Positions 22,141-32,974 are shown, counted from the first letter of the stretch. The stretch is 64,000 nt of DNA from Euonymus europaeus (GCA_963580455.1 OY756962.1:17564001-17628000), one strand, 5' to 3'. Numbers and translations are program-made. Notes: a model not told the origin generated them from the letters alone.

Positions 22141-23164
22141 GACAATTGTGGGATCAAAATACCTGCACACACAAAAAAAAAAAAAAACACACATATGCTT
22201 CTTCAATGTAAACAATCAATAAATATCTTGCCTATGTAAACACACCCATAAACCGACATAATATCCTAAACAACTCCCCCTCATTATGTTATCTCCACTG
22301 TAATAAGTTATCTCCCCCTTTTTGACCCACAAATTGTCAAAAATAGGCTCTCAAAATGTCAAAAATTCTTGGGGAATGAAGTGATATTGTAGCTTACTTC
22401 TCACTTGGCTTACATACTTGAAAAATATTTCCTCCTAGAACATAACTAGGCCATCCCAAAGAATTAAAACACATAAAAGTGAATCCAAATAAAATAGGAA
22501 ATCAAGAGAAATTAGTTTCAAGGATGGAACTCATAGATTTTGGTACTCAATCAAAAGAAATAAACAATGATAAGAAAGAGTTACCAAAAGATGTGTTCAA
22601 GAAATGGACTTACTACTCCCTCATCATATCCTTGAAATTTGATGCATGTTATTCGTTCTTGTGCATCTATGTGTGAATCTCATAAACTTGTTAGATCAAG
22701 ATAAAACATAATGCAAGGGATTGACTATTCATAGGTTGTTAAATCTAGATCCTTTGGTACTTTTATGTACATGCAAGCAACACATAAGATTACCCCCTTT
22801 ATTTCAAGAGGTGAAACCTTTAAGTTCATGGCGGCTTTCACAGTCAAGCTTAGGTAGCTCCCTTTATTTCAAGAGATACATACTTTTTTTTCTTTAAATA
22901 CCTTTGACGTAGCCCTTTCCATTTGTATTGCTTGCATCATGTTTCCCAAAAAAAATTTGTTCAATAGACCTATCAAGACAAATCTCAAACAATATGTCAA
23001 TCAGACTTCACAAGTAGAGATTTGTGAAAAACAACATATGACTAATAACATGATCTTTTCAATTTTATGAACGGATTAGCCATTTAACAATAAACACATT
23101 CGGAGGTAACATCAAACAATCAATGTTTTAATCATAGATCAAGAATTAAATCACATATCCCACA

Positions 23165-23505
23165 CAAATGTTACCTCAAGCTACTTGAAAATCTATTCCA
23201 TTGTAATCACCCTAGTGCTTTTCTTAGGAACAAACACCTTTGTTTGTCTAAGGGTTTTTAAAATATGTCAGCCAATTGATTTTCAGAAGCAATATATCCA
23301 AACGACACATATTCATTTTACCAAATTCATGGATGAAATGATGATGAAACATAATATGCTTGGTTCTAGAATTGAAAGTAGAATCGCACGCATATTATCA
23401 AAAATAAATACGAGCATACTTTCCTGATTCAATCCATAATTCTGAAGCATTCGTTTCATCCAAAGTGTCTGAGTGCAGCAACTTCCAACAACCATGTATT
23501 CAACT
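23165..23505 (-). pseudogene. Remnant of copia RNase H C-terminus
   Basis: Fragments in changing frames read CCTQTLWMKRMLQNYGLNQ, FDNMRAI, FHHHFIHEF, ENQLADIF and ALGVITME. These are the tail of the copia RNase H and the usual polyprotein end. Several stops and shifts are present. Just upstream, 23505-23615 matches the linker that precedes reverse transcriptase (DLIIGEV), so the deletion removed the region between linker and RNase H, apart from these ends. Confidence 0.8.
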
Positions 23506-23615
23506 CCAACTCATTTTGGATTTGTGCATGTGTTTTCATGGGGACAGTTACCTCTCCAATGATTAGATCTTGGACATCATTCATTTTGACTTGTTGAGAT
23601 GGTTTCAGATTATCT

Positions 23616-23750
23616 GAAGTAGGCTCGTTGTAGGTTACCTCAAGTGTATCTGATTGCCACTACCTTAGTGAAGTATGCTTGCTGTAAGTTACCTCAGTTG
23701 CATCTGTTTGCTGCTGCCTCAATGAAGTAGGTTTGCCTGGAGGCTACCTT
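23616..23750 (-). repeat. 54-bp tandem repeat at the gag/pol deletion
   Basis: Two full 54-bp units (23616-23669 and 23670-23723) and a partial third, each starting GAAGTAGGCT or GAAGTATGCT. They encode variants of a short peptide containing EVTY on the element strand. They lie exactly where gag stops and the RT linker begins. Confidence 0.75.
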
Positions 23751-25672
23751 ACTGTTATATGCACTTGCAGATTTTTCTTTTACAGCACCTAAAGTTCTCA
23801 AATCAGATTTCTTGACCCAAACTTTCTTTGTTTGAGATGATTTTGGACGTTGTCTTATATCATGTGATTTCTCACGAGCATCACATTGTTTTCCAGCAAG
23901 ATTTTGAAACCTATTTTGAAGAAACTTTTTCTGCACATTTTCAAAGTTAGTCTTCCTGGAAAAATATGATATAGGCATTCCATATAACTTATGACAATAA
24001 GGTCTTATATGGCCCCTAATTCCACAATGATGACAGATGGGAATAAACTTACCTTTACCATACCTTTGAGTATTTTGCCTTCCAACAAATGGTTGCTTGA
24101 AAAATGGTTGAGCAGTCCTACCAAATTTATATGAAGTTTCATGCTTTTGATATGAAGAAGAAGATCTATTACCTTGTATATTTACCTTGTTTGGAATGGT
24201 AGATCTCTTCTCTTCTTGTTCCAAAGTTTTGGATGAAGAAGGCACAAACCGCACAAAACTTTTAGGAAGACATATATGTGAACCAGATTTTGAACACTCA
24301 CCTTTTTTATATCCCAAGCCACATGTTTCCTTGCTCAACCTTTGTTTATCAAGAATATCCTGCAATTTGTTAGATCCTGACTTAAACTTGTCAATATCTG
24401 AGCATAACTTCTTTAGCATGTGTTCTCTTTTCTTTTCTGCCTCAGTGAGGTAGGTTACATCAGAAGTTACCTCAACTGGGCAGAGTGCTTCAAGATCTAG
24501 GATTTTCTCTTGTAATTCCTTGATTTTTGCTTTCGTTTCATTCAAATCTTGAGTAAGCATTCCGTTTTCTTTGACAAGTTTTAGTTTTTCTTTCTTGCTC
24601 TTGACATATTCCTCAAAAAGATTGTTGTAGGCTACTTGAAGCTCACACATATCAAATTCAGAATCACTATCATATGTTGAGCTTGCCCTTGACTTTTGGT
24701 CACCAAAGATTACCGGAAGGGCAACTGGAGTTTCCTTCTCTTCATCTTCATATTCAACATCAGATTCTTCTTCTCTATCATTGTATGCTTTTGACTTCTT
24801 TTTCCAATTTGCACACTCTTGAGCAAAATGTCCAAATCCTTTGCATTTGAAATATTGAACGGATTTTGACTCTTTGCTTTTCTTCTTGGGTTTGTAAGAT
24901 GAGCACTCCTCTTTCAAGAGTTCATCTGGATTCCTATCCTTCATGAATTTCTTAAAAATTTTCATTAGAAACAATAATTCATCAATAGCATAGTTAGTTT
25001 CAGCACTAGAATAAAGAGCAACATCTTTAGATTTTTTAGGTTCAAGAAAATTTGCCTCAAAAGTTTGTAGAGAGCCAACTAATTCTTCTACCTTTATTTT
25101 ATCAATGTCTTTGCTCTCCTCGATTGCTGCAACTTTCATCATGAACCTCTCCGGTAAAGATCTGAGAATTTTCCTTACCACCTTGCTCGGATCAAGCGGT
25201 TCCCCAAGAGTAAATGAGGTATTGACTATATCACTCAACTTCGCATAAAAGTCATCAAACATCTTATTTTCCTCCATCTTCAGAGTTTCAAATCTAGAAG
25301 TAAGTCGTTGAAGTTTTGAACGTTTTACAAGATTTGTGCCTTCATGTGTTACTTCTAGTAAATCCCATGCCACATTTGCTTTATCACAATGTGAGATACT
25401 GCGAAATTCAGAAATATTCAAAGCAGAAAATATAGCATTCATCGCCTTACTGTTCCAACCTGCATTTTCAAGGTCACCTTTAGTCCATTTTTCAAGATGT
25501 TTAAGAGTTTCGTTACCCTCTTTATCAATTGACTCAGTTCAGTATACCCTTTTACTACTGACATCCAAACTCGTTCATCAATGGATTTCAAATATGCTCT
25601 CATGCGTGCCTTCCAGTACGAATAATTTGATCCATCAAATTGTGATATTTGATTCGTTGATATAGATTCCAT
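23694..25672 (-). pseudogene. Gag of the non-autonomous copia
   Basis: The probable start is MESISTNQISQFDGSNYSYW. After a frameshift near 25530 the frame continues as MNAIFSALNISEF, WDLLEVTHEGTNLVKRSKL and LSDIVNTSFTLGEPL (UBN2/gag core). A knuckle-like segment FKCKGFGHFAQEC follows, whose first Cys is replaced (YFKC). Then come a coiled coil (LKLVKENGMLTQDLNETKAK and on) and a well-formed second knuckle CHHCGIRGHIRPYC (CX2CX4HX4C). A stop follows at AAANRCN before any protease. The protein could still package RNA in a partner's particle; the frameshift near 25530 makes that doubtful for this copy. Confidence 0.88.
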
Positions 25673-25680
25673 CGTTGACA

Positions 25681-25695
25681 CCTGCTCCGATACCA
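25681..25695 (-). other. Primer-binding site of the non-autonomous copia
   Basis: TGGTATCGGAGCAGG follows the 5' LTR after two bases and is one mismatch from TGGTATCAGAGC (initiator tRNA-Met). As in the copia at 3349-8618, the reading frame runs through the PBS (VVSEQ). Confidence 0.85.
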
Positions 25696-25697
25696 CT

Positions 25698-26545
25698 TGT
25701 AGGTTGGTGTTTCTCACCAAGATCGTTAGTCAACACCGCGATTTTAACGAGGAAACCCAACCTGGGAAAAACCTCGAGTCTATGAGCGACTAACCTTGAG
25801 GAACAATCCACTAAAACGAATCAGGAGTTACAACCCTATCTTTGAACTAAAGACATCGCTCATCTCTCCCATTCAGTGTATTGCTTCAACCTCACTCAAC
25901 CTAAACAAGGTAGAGTCCACTCTTGAATCCCTCAAGAATCTTCACACATATGTAACTCACAAATGATGATTCTCAATACAAACACCCTCACTACAAATCA
26001 CTCATAAACCACTCAAGCTCAAACATGAATTAAAAAGTGATTTGCTCTTACAAAAACCCAACTCACGCTCAAAAACTCTTTCACTAATAGTTTTTTTCCC
26101 ACCGCCCACAAACTAACTTGCATGGTGTATATATAAGTCCAACGTGCCTTGGCTATGAAGACTTCTTCTCCCACCAGCACTCTTAGCATTCTATCACCTG
26201 AAGAGATATATCATACATCCAATACTGGAATTGATAATATAAGAATAATCAAAGATAATCCACGTTAGTTACATGTTTAACTTCCAATATAACTCTTATG
26301 TGGCTATCCATATATGAATAGACTTCCTATCCCAATTGTATAGGGCAGTCTATTAACTATAAAACACTTCCATAAAGCCCACCATGCAATAAAAATTAAA
26401 AGCCCATAAGTTAAAATCTTAAAACCGTACAGATGAAGTAACTTACTTCACAACCGTAGTAACTTACTTCACTGTTATCAAAATTCAATTGGTTAAATAT
26501 ATCTCACAATTGTCAATTAGGTTTTTCTTAAATTAAAAACCAACA
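25698..26545 (-). repeat. 5' LTR of the non-autonomous copia
   Basis: 848 bp, direct repeat of 21238-22129 without the extra A-rich 43 bp. The outer flank carries CCTAT at 26546-26550. Confidence 0.93.
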
Positions 26546-27249
26546 CCTATTATCCTTAATCACAAAGGTGCCATGTGTGAATGACTCTGTTTGTTCACCA
26601 ACATACAGGTTCTCCCACTCTCCACCACCAACCCCGATGTTATCCTCATCATTACCGACATAGACTTCATCATTCCAGGATTAATGTATATCATAATCAT
26701 CGAACGCAAAATCATTATAATCGTTAATCCGCTCGTCGTCACCATCTTTATGTACTACGAATTTACTGGCACATTGTTGCAGCTCAGAAGAAATAGAGCC
26801 AATATTTGGTGCAACAAAATCTTCCTGGATTCTTGGAACATAGCTCACATCTTGTGAAATAAACTGATCATTTACTCTCTGCTTGGTTGTTACACACAGT
26901 GGAGTACCAGGTCTTAGAGGATTATCATTTTGTCTAAGAAAAAACTGTAAGTCACGATCATTTCGAAGCTCCATCGGTGTCATTTTGAAATGAGTATTGT
27001 AGACAAACTTCATAACCATATCAAAGGAACTAGAATCCACTCCAGTCAACTCGTATATGAGTTGAATAAATTCTGTATATGTAATTGTATTAAATACAAT
27101 TACTCCCTGACTTCTCCCCCCTTTGAAACTGTGTGTGTCTCGACAATTTTCTCACACTCCACCATATAATAAAACAAAATCAATCTCAGAATCCATTCCT
27201 GCACGCATAGTAATAAGACAATAAAAAATTATTAAACTGGACTAAAAAA

Positions 27250-27735
27250 ATAATTTTGCTCGACCAAATAAAACAACTTTGCTCAACCACAAAATAATTT
27301 TGCCCGACCAAATAAAAAATTTCTCAACTACAAACAATTTTGCTCGACCAAGTAAAATTATGCTCGACCAAAAATAAATATGTGCTCAACCACAAAACAA
27401 CTTTGCTTGACCAAATAAAAATTGCTCAACCACAAAACAACTTTGCTCGACCAAGTAAAAATATGTTCGACCAAAAATAAATTTGTGCCCAACCACAAAA
27501 CAACTTTGCTCAACCAAATAAAAAATTGCTCAACCACAAAATAATTTTGCTCTACCAAGTAAAAATATGCTCAACCACAAAACAACTTTGCTAGACCAAA
27601 TAAAAAGTTTGCTCAACCACAAAACGGATTTGCTCAACCAAGTAAAAATATGCTCAACCAAAACAAATTTGTCCTCAACCACAATATAACTTTGTTCAAC
27701 CATATAATAGATGCTTGACCATAAAAATTAAATGC
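27250..27735 (+). repeat. MULE tandem repeat block, right
   Basis: About 22 units of 19-22 bp with core GCTCAACCA or GCTCGACCA followed by CAAAACAACTTT, AATAAAAA or AGTAAAAATAT. It lies just upstream of the transposase start codon (27196), so it may be part of the promoter or a transposase-binding array. Same orientation as the block at 18953-19437. Confidence 0.9.
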
Positions 27736-27899
27736 TTGACCAACTAAATATACTGTGAACATTGAAACACAAATTTTATGAAATATTTGACCTACGTTCA
27801 TAGAAAAATATGAACTCACTTGATTTTTGATGTTTGCATAGATCTGGAACAATAAAATCTTCACTTTGAGGACAAAATCTAGACAAAAACACAATTAGA

Positions 27900-28127
27900 T
27901 TATAGATATCTCAATGTGTTGATATCAAAAGTGGAGAGTGAGGAGTGAGTAGGTGAAGTACAGAGCGAAAAATGTTAACGAAGGAGTTTCATTTTGTTTT
28001 ATTCTTCAAAAAGAGGGTATTTTGGTCTCAAAAAAAAATCAAATGTGGTTATTTCACCGATTATTTTAGGGACAAGATTATTTTGTCAATTTGACTTTTC
28101 AACTGGGTCATTTTTACAAATTTTCCC
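27900..28127. repeat. Right terminal region of the MULE
   Basis: Text such as GGGTATTTTGGTCTC, GATTATTTTAGGGACAAG and CATTTTTACAAATTTTCCC ends exactly where ABC-transporter coding sequence (ITPAQK) begins at 28128. It is of the AT-rich kind seen at MULE termini. The matching left terminus was not found. Confidence 0.65.
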
Positions 28128-28502
28128 ATTACACCAGCGCAGAAGATGTTGGCCAGGCAGTTGACGTGTGAAATAATGCCTGGGAAAAGCCTACTTGTTA
28201 CTGGTTAGTTTAACAAATTTTTTTCCTTAACATGATATGCAAATTTGTGATTGACATGCCTGAAACTTTTAAAGGTCCAAATGGGAATGGGAAAAGTTCT
28301 GTTTTCCATATCATGAGAGGTCTTTGGCCAGTCATGAGTGGAAGGCTTACCAAACCATCCCAACATACTGAAGAGACTGGTGATGGCATTTTTTATGTTC
28401 CTCAGCGACCATACACGTGCTTAGGAACATTGAGAGATCAAATTATTTATCCACTGTCTCGAAAAGAATCAGAGATGGTGGCATTAAAATTATATGGAAA
28501 AG
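28128..28502 (+). pseudogene. ABCD1: ABC transporter ABCD1/PXA1 type, ATP-binding exons
   Basis: Exon piece 28128-28203 encodes ITPAQKMLARQLTCEI and PGKSLLVTG, cut at its 5' side by the MULE end, with donor CTG|GTTAGT. Exon 28275-28502 encodes [20 protein letters not shown] (Walker [10 protein letters not shown]), [27 protein letters not shown] (Q-loop region) and [11 protein letters not shown], with donor AAAAG|GTAAAG. Phase joins correctly across the intron (GG-T completes Gly of Walker A). These follow 12329-12915 in gene order, so both belong to one gene copy. The signature motif, Walker B and everything downstream are absent, so the copy ends here and cannot encode a working transporter. 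Confidence 0.88.
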
Positions 28503-30324
28503 GTAAAGTACTTATATCACTCAATGATATCGCCACCGTTATGCTAACTAGTTTCCATCATAGTGTTTCCTTTCTACGATGATGTCATGTGAATGATCAA
28601 ACATTTTAAGTTTCACCTGTTGAAGCATTCATGAGTGCCGTTGTTTATGCTGATCACTACTTTGTTGACAAGTTTGGCTTGCTCTTGCTTGTTAAAAGAT
28701 GCTATCCCACACCACAGCAAAAGTTGGCAACAAATTGTATTTGACAGCTGTTTTATTGGCTGAAGCAATGCGTATTTCAGTAGCCTTTATGCGGTGGTAC
28801 ACTACCTTTTAAATTAACTCTAAACTAACTCTCGACTGCTTTCAAGAGTGCCTAGATTCGACCCATCTGTAGGTTAACAAATTACCTTCGTGTGTTCTTG
28901 GACTGGAAACGACCCTTCCGTAGGTCTCTGTCTTTCATATTCAATATCCTCTAGTAGGGTCATAAAGCGGCTTTAACTTTGGGTTTCTGTGATGGGTTTC
29001 GATTGCTTACAACAACAACACACATCTGGTTCGGGTCTCTCTCGAGTTCCACAACGAGATTCGTCATGGAGAAGAACGGCTTGGTGGTCACATCGCCGGA
29101 GGATATTGGCTTGGCAGTCACAGTAGAAACTCGCCCTCTCTCGAGTTCCACAGTAGAAACTCACCCTCTCTCGAGTTCCACAACGAGATTCATTGAAGGA
29201 GGATATCAAGGAATTCTGTGAGGTTGGGAATTCATTTTAGTCAAAGCCCGGAGCACTGCCTACCTTAGTTGTAGTCGATCGTGCAGGTAGCTTCTTTGTA
29301 CTTTTTAAATTTTGAATTCTCAGTTAACGGGTTCCTCTGCAGCAACAGCAGCAGGTGAAAAAGGTAAGAATTCATTGCAAGAACATACAGAGTTTTTCTG
29401 TAAATTTTTGTTAATGGTTGAAAATTATTTTGTGTTATGATTTGGTGTGTGCAGGGATTGTGGAAAGCAAGTGTATTTAGGTAAAAATTTATGTGGATGT
29501 GTTTCTTAATATAGGGGCAAAAAACATATTTATGTTATTACTGTTGTTTTTTAGTGAATGTCTAGCATATATTTTGTCTTCAACGATGCTAACTCTACGG
29601 GTGATTAGGGTTGTAGATCGTGAAAACAATTGCGAAATTGAATTTGAGTATAAATGATCCCCCTACACATCAAGATAAACCTTAATACGGAGTACTTATG
29701 GTCACTTTATACTTTGTGCTTAATTCCTTTTTGAATAGATTTGGTTCTTTGCAAAACATCCCCTCAGTTCGCATGTGAGTCAACCCCTTTGCAACCTGTT
29801 TATGTTGCTATTTTTCATTTCCAGTGAGATATCTTCCACTTTTCCCCTAATTAATCATGCCATTTATCCTGTCTAAAGAGTCCCACAAAATACTGTTTGT
29901 CGTTTAAATTGCCCATGTTATATGCGTACTTTTTAAATCCTAGATGAATACATCTTAGAACTATCAACTTCGATGGTGTTGTAAGTAAACTTATGGATCA
30001 TTATTACTGAAGGGACAGAATTACTTCAAGGATCCATAAAATGTCTTGTTCCAATACCTTCCTACTATGATTATTTTGTTTTTATACACCTTGCAAGGTC
30101 TTAATTGGGTCATTCTTTTTTCCATCAAATGACTAAAAACCTCTTGTCTGGCTTGTTAGCTTTGAGGAAATGCTTTCAATAGAATTTCAAAACAAGTCTA
30201 TCAATTACTCAATATATCATTATGCACATTCCTCACTGCCTCATGCCAATTCTACTTCTATTATAACTTCAAGATATTAGCATTTCCATTTTAACATTGT
30301 CCAATAGATAAGTTCTGCTGGCAG
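28503..30324. other. No gene recognised between the two gene fragments
   Basis: AT-rich intron-like or intergenic DNA. A local 30-bp tandem duplication (29121-29150 and 29151-29180, unit starting CAGTAGAAACTC) includes a CTCTCTCGAGTTCCAC phrase that recurs at about 29038. No remaining ABCD1 or earlier POLD1 exons could be found. Confidence 0.4.
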
Positions 30325-32688
30325 GATGAAGTGGACCCAGATATTATAATTGGCTACAACATTTGCAAATTTGATTTGCCATATCTCATTGAGGTGTGTA
30401 TGTGAACTTGCCCCTCAACTGCATCAGTATCATGGCGGAAGCTTACTATTTCTTTTCTCCGCTGAATTTTTACATAGAAATCCTAAAATGTTATCAATCA
30501 TGTCTTAACAAGTTGTATGTTGCAACAATTTGATATGCTTCTTTTATGGTTTACAGCGAGCTCAAACATTGGGGTAACAATTTTTTTATGTTGGGTCGCA
30601 TTAAGAACAGCAAAGTTTGTGTTGAAGATACAACCTTTTCATGAGGTACTATCTTAATTCTACGGTGATAGTCAATAGCTTAATGGCTAAGTTGAGATAC
30701 GGACATTTTTGGCAATTTTTAAGGTAGTTTTCTTGATTGCTTCTCTAATTAGTTAAAACAGTTACTGCAAATTCTTATGGCCTTACTTTTCACCATGTAT
30801 TCACTTGTGCTCCCATTTTATTAGTTATTGCTGGCATTCTAATTTTATGTTTTTTAGTGGATATTATTTTAGCCTTGCTTATGGACATTCTAATTCATAT
30901 AGCCGTAAGTTTCGAGAATGTTCTATTTGGTTTTAAATAGATTTGTCGATGGAACTATTGCACAAGTTAGTTTTCAAGATGTAAAGTTTTTTTTGTGTGT
31001 TATTAGTCAATTCAGGGCGTCTGATATGAACTTATCTTTCCCTTTAACTTCTTAGTTATTGCTGTGAATATTGACTTGCTATCTGCATATTGAAGAATCA
31101 AAATAAGTTCGAAAACGAGACAATAATTGACAAGAATGAAACAAACTTTACTGCATTTGGTATTTTGGATTAGACTAAGAGAAGTAGACAATATTTTTAT
31201 GCCATGCATACTTTAGTGGCTTCTGCGTTTATTGGGTTGCACTTCCACTATGGTTGTGGCATTCAAATAAAAGTTCAGGGTGGGTTTTGAGTTCTGTGGA
31301 TATATTTATAAAATGGTCATATTTATCGTTGTCAACAAGTCCTTTCTAGAGACTGAATTGTGGCATAAATTCATTATTATATTCAATGGCACACTTGTGC
31401 GTGAAACTGAATTGTGGCATAAATTCATTATTATATTCAATGGCACACTTGTGCGTGAAAACCTACGACCCTGATAAATTCTTAAATGTTGGTATGCATA
31501 TATGTAAATTTGCTCACATGCAACGACCGAAGGCTTACATCATTACATCAGAAGATGTTCTCCTGCAGGTCTATCTTAATTTTTTTGATGTTACTTCAAT
31601 CTACTTAAGTCTCACAGTTTTCGTGCGTGCTTTTCTTGATTATCCCTGGGATTCTTGAAGTTCTTGTTGAATTACAGTAGGGAACTCTTGGGTTCTGGGA
31701 AAGACATGCATTTATTGGATATGCTTATTTGATATGGGTGGAACTTTCCTAAAATTTCTTGGGGGCACTCCATTTCTGGTTTGGTTATTTGTTCATTTTG
31801 CTCCTCTCTCTGAGTACTGCAACTGCAACTCTTCAAGGCTTATTTGGCTTTTGCCCTTTTCCTCTTCTGGCCTTTCCTCTATTTTTTTTTTCCTTTTTTT
31901 GCTTGATTTGTTACCGTTGATTTGCTTCTTCTTTATTACTTTTATGTGATGTATTTTTCCCATGCCAAGTTTTCCTCCTTTTTTTCCCCCTTTTTTGTCC
32001 TCCGTGAAGCCAACTGTCGATTTGGCTTTTGATGTTGCTGACAGCAGCTCTTGTGCAAAAAGAGGGTGCCCATCATTCAATAATCTATGATCTTCAGAAC
32101 GGGAATGCAGAAACTAGGAGGCGGCTTGCTGTATATTGTTTGAAGGTTTGGGATTTTGTTTCACTATATCATGGATCTCAGTTATCCTTACCTTTTGCTT
32201 CTCGAGTCTTCTCTTTCTTTACTCGATATTTTGCTTGTTTTGGATACAGCAGCTCCCAACAGCTCTATGGATGTTATGCCCCGCAAATTCTCTTTCATAA
32301 ACTAGGGGAACTTATGATTGAACTAAAGTGCATTGGATTCCGCAAGCTTAAGGGGCCTTCCACCATGGCTTTGAGATGACAAATTCACTGGTGGGCTCCT
32401 CTTTCAACACTATTATAGACCTTGATGTCGTAGTTATATGTAGGTTTGAACCAAACTGGATTTACTCTTTAAAGAAGTTGTTGAATTCCAAATTGTTTTT
32501 TTTCCCTCACTTGATTTCCAAACTTTGACTGCAGTTTTATCTAAAATAAAAAATGTATGTCTAAGCAAGATGCTTATCTCCCATAGCGACTTTTGGACAA
32601 ACTGATGTACATCTATAACTATGTGGAAATGGCTTGTGTCACAGGCATGCCCATCTCCTTTCTTCTTTCCATAGGGCAAAGCATCCAG
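30325..32688 (+). pseudogene. POLD1: DNA polymerase delta catalytic subunit, exonuclease-domain exons
   Basis: Four exons are readable. 30325-30393 encodes VDPDIIIGYNICKFDLPYL, the Exo II motif with its Asp. 30557-30645 encodes RAQTLG, then in a shifted frame FFMLGRIKNSKVCVEDTTFS. 32045-32145 encodes [19 protein letters not shown] and AVYCLK. About 32569-32688 encodes [20 protein letters not shown], then [14 protein letters not shown]; together with the YCLK before it this spans the Exo III YxxxD motif. Donors and acceptors are mostly intact (GAG|GTGTGT, GACAG|CAG, CCAG|GTTAG). The frameshift in exon 2, TAG in place of Gln in exon 4, and missing intermediate and flanking exons mark a dead fragment of the replicative polymerase gene. 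Confidence 0.87.
31353..31460 (+). repeat. 54-bp perfect tandem duplication
   Basis: The unit starting CTGAATTGTGGCATAAATTC occurs at 31353-31406 and again at 31407-31460 with no difference seen. It lies in an intron-like stretch of the POLD1 fragment and indicates a recent local slippage or repair event. Confidence 0.9.
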
Positions 32689-32974
32689 GTTAGATAGGTG
32701 CATTTTCAAGATTCAACTAGTTGACTGATTCGCCAAGTGATTAGCTGCTTATGTTAATTCATAGCTCTTCTTTTGTAATGCATTTATCTTGAGCCACTTA
32801 CAGGGCCGGACCTATGCTTCACGGGGCCCGCAAACTCTATAAGTTGGGCCCTCATAACTATTAAATCAGTGTTCTCAATAGTAGATTTTTTTTCAAATTC
32901 CTCAAAATATTTATATTATAATCCAACAATAAAATTGAAAAGGCTCAATACAATCATGTAAATACTACTCGCCT

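Larger units (their letters stand above)
21238..26545 (-). mobile_element. Non-autonomous copia element (gag kept, most of pol deleted)
   Basis: 5,308 bp with LTRs at 21238-22129 and 25698-26545 and the target duplication CCTAT at 21233-21237 and 26546-26550. PBS and PPT are present. Internally only gag and the C-terminal end of RNase H remain; protease, integrase and most of reverse transcriptase are absent. Eye comparison of the LTRs gives about 11 substitutions or 1-nt indels over roughly 845 bp, plus one indel of about 43 bp, so it is fairly recent but older than the copia at 3349-8618. It depends on partner elements for enzymes. Confidence 0.93.
19449..27196 (-). pseudogene. MuDR-type transposase of the MULE, split by a copia insertion
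   Basis: The ATG at 27194-27196 starts MDSEIDFVLLYGG, followed by YTEFIQLIYELTGVD and an acidic stretch, up to the copia insertion. Beyond it (21237 down) come DPLVVVVSNTM, then the MuDR N-terminal zinc region (CVDSGCDWRMRA, KHLCSLRQ), the first catalytic Asp in VADGTHLKGKY, the second in IISDRHNRI and Glu in NIAESLN. A SWIM finger (CTCRKFQLQQLPCVHAL) and a C-terminal knuckle with CGRC follow. The copia TSD removed, the frame reads through (KDNRKHCSNS). Damage: TGA for Trp in the N-terminus, a frameshift near 26685, TGA for Trp at about 20437, TAG near 19848, and a 1-nt shift inside the last knuckle. It is inactive. Confidence 0.9.
16129..28127 (-). mobile_element. Mutator-like element carrying Ulp1-like and transposase genes
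   Basis: The element holds a Ulp1-type cysteine-protease gene on + and a MuDR-type transposase gene on -, convergent. Blocks of a short TGCTCRACCA repeat lie at both ends of the transposase gene. The right end (27900-28127) closes with ATTTTTACAAATTTTCCC directly before an ABC-transporter exon. The left end is not identified, since the chromovirus fragment abuts at 16128, and no 9-bp target duplication could be matched. Plant MULEs carrying Ulp1-like genes are an established class. Two later insertions (16352-18365 and 21238-26545) lie inside. Strand follows the transposase gene. Confidence 0.8.

Noticed and set aside
31734..32028. Hydrophobic plus-strand ORF before a POLD1 exon
   Set aside because: T-rich intron text leading to the GACAG acceptor at 32044; no conserved exon.
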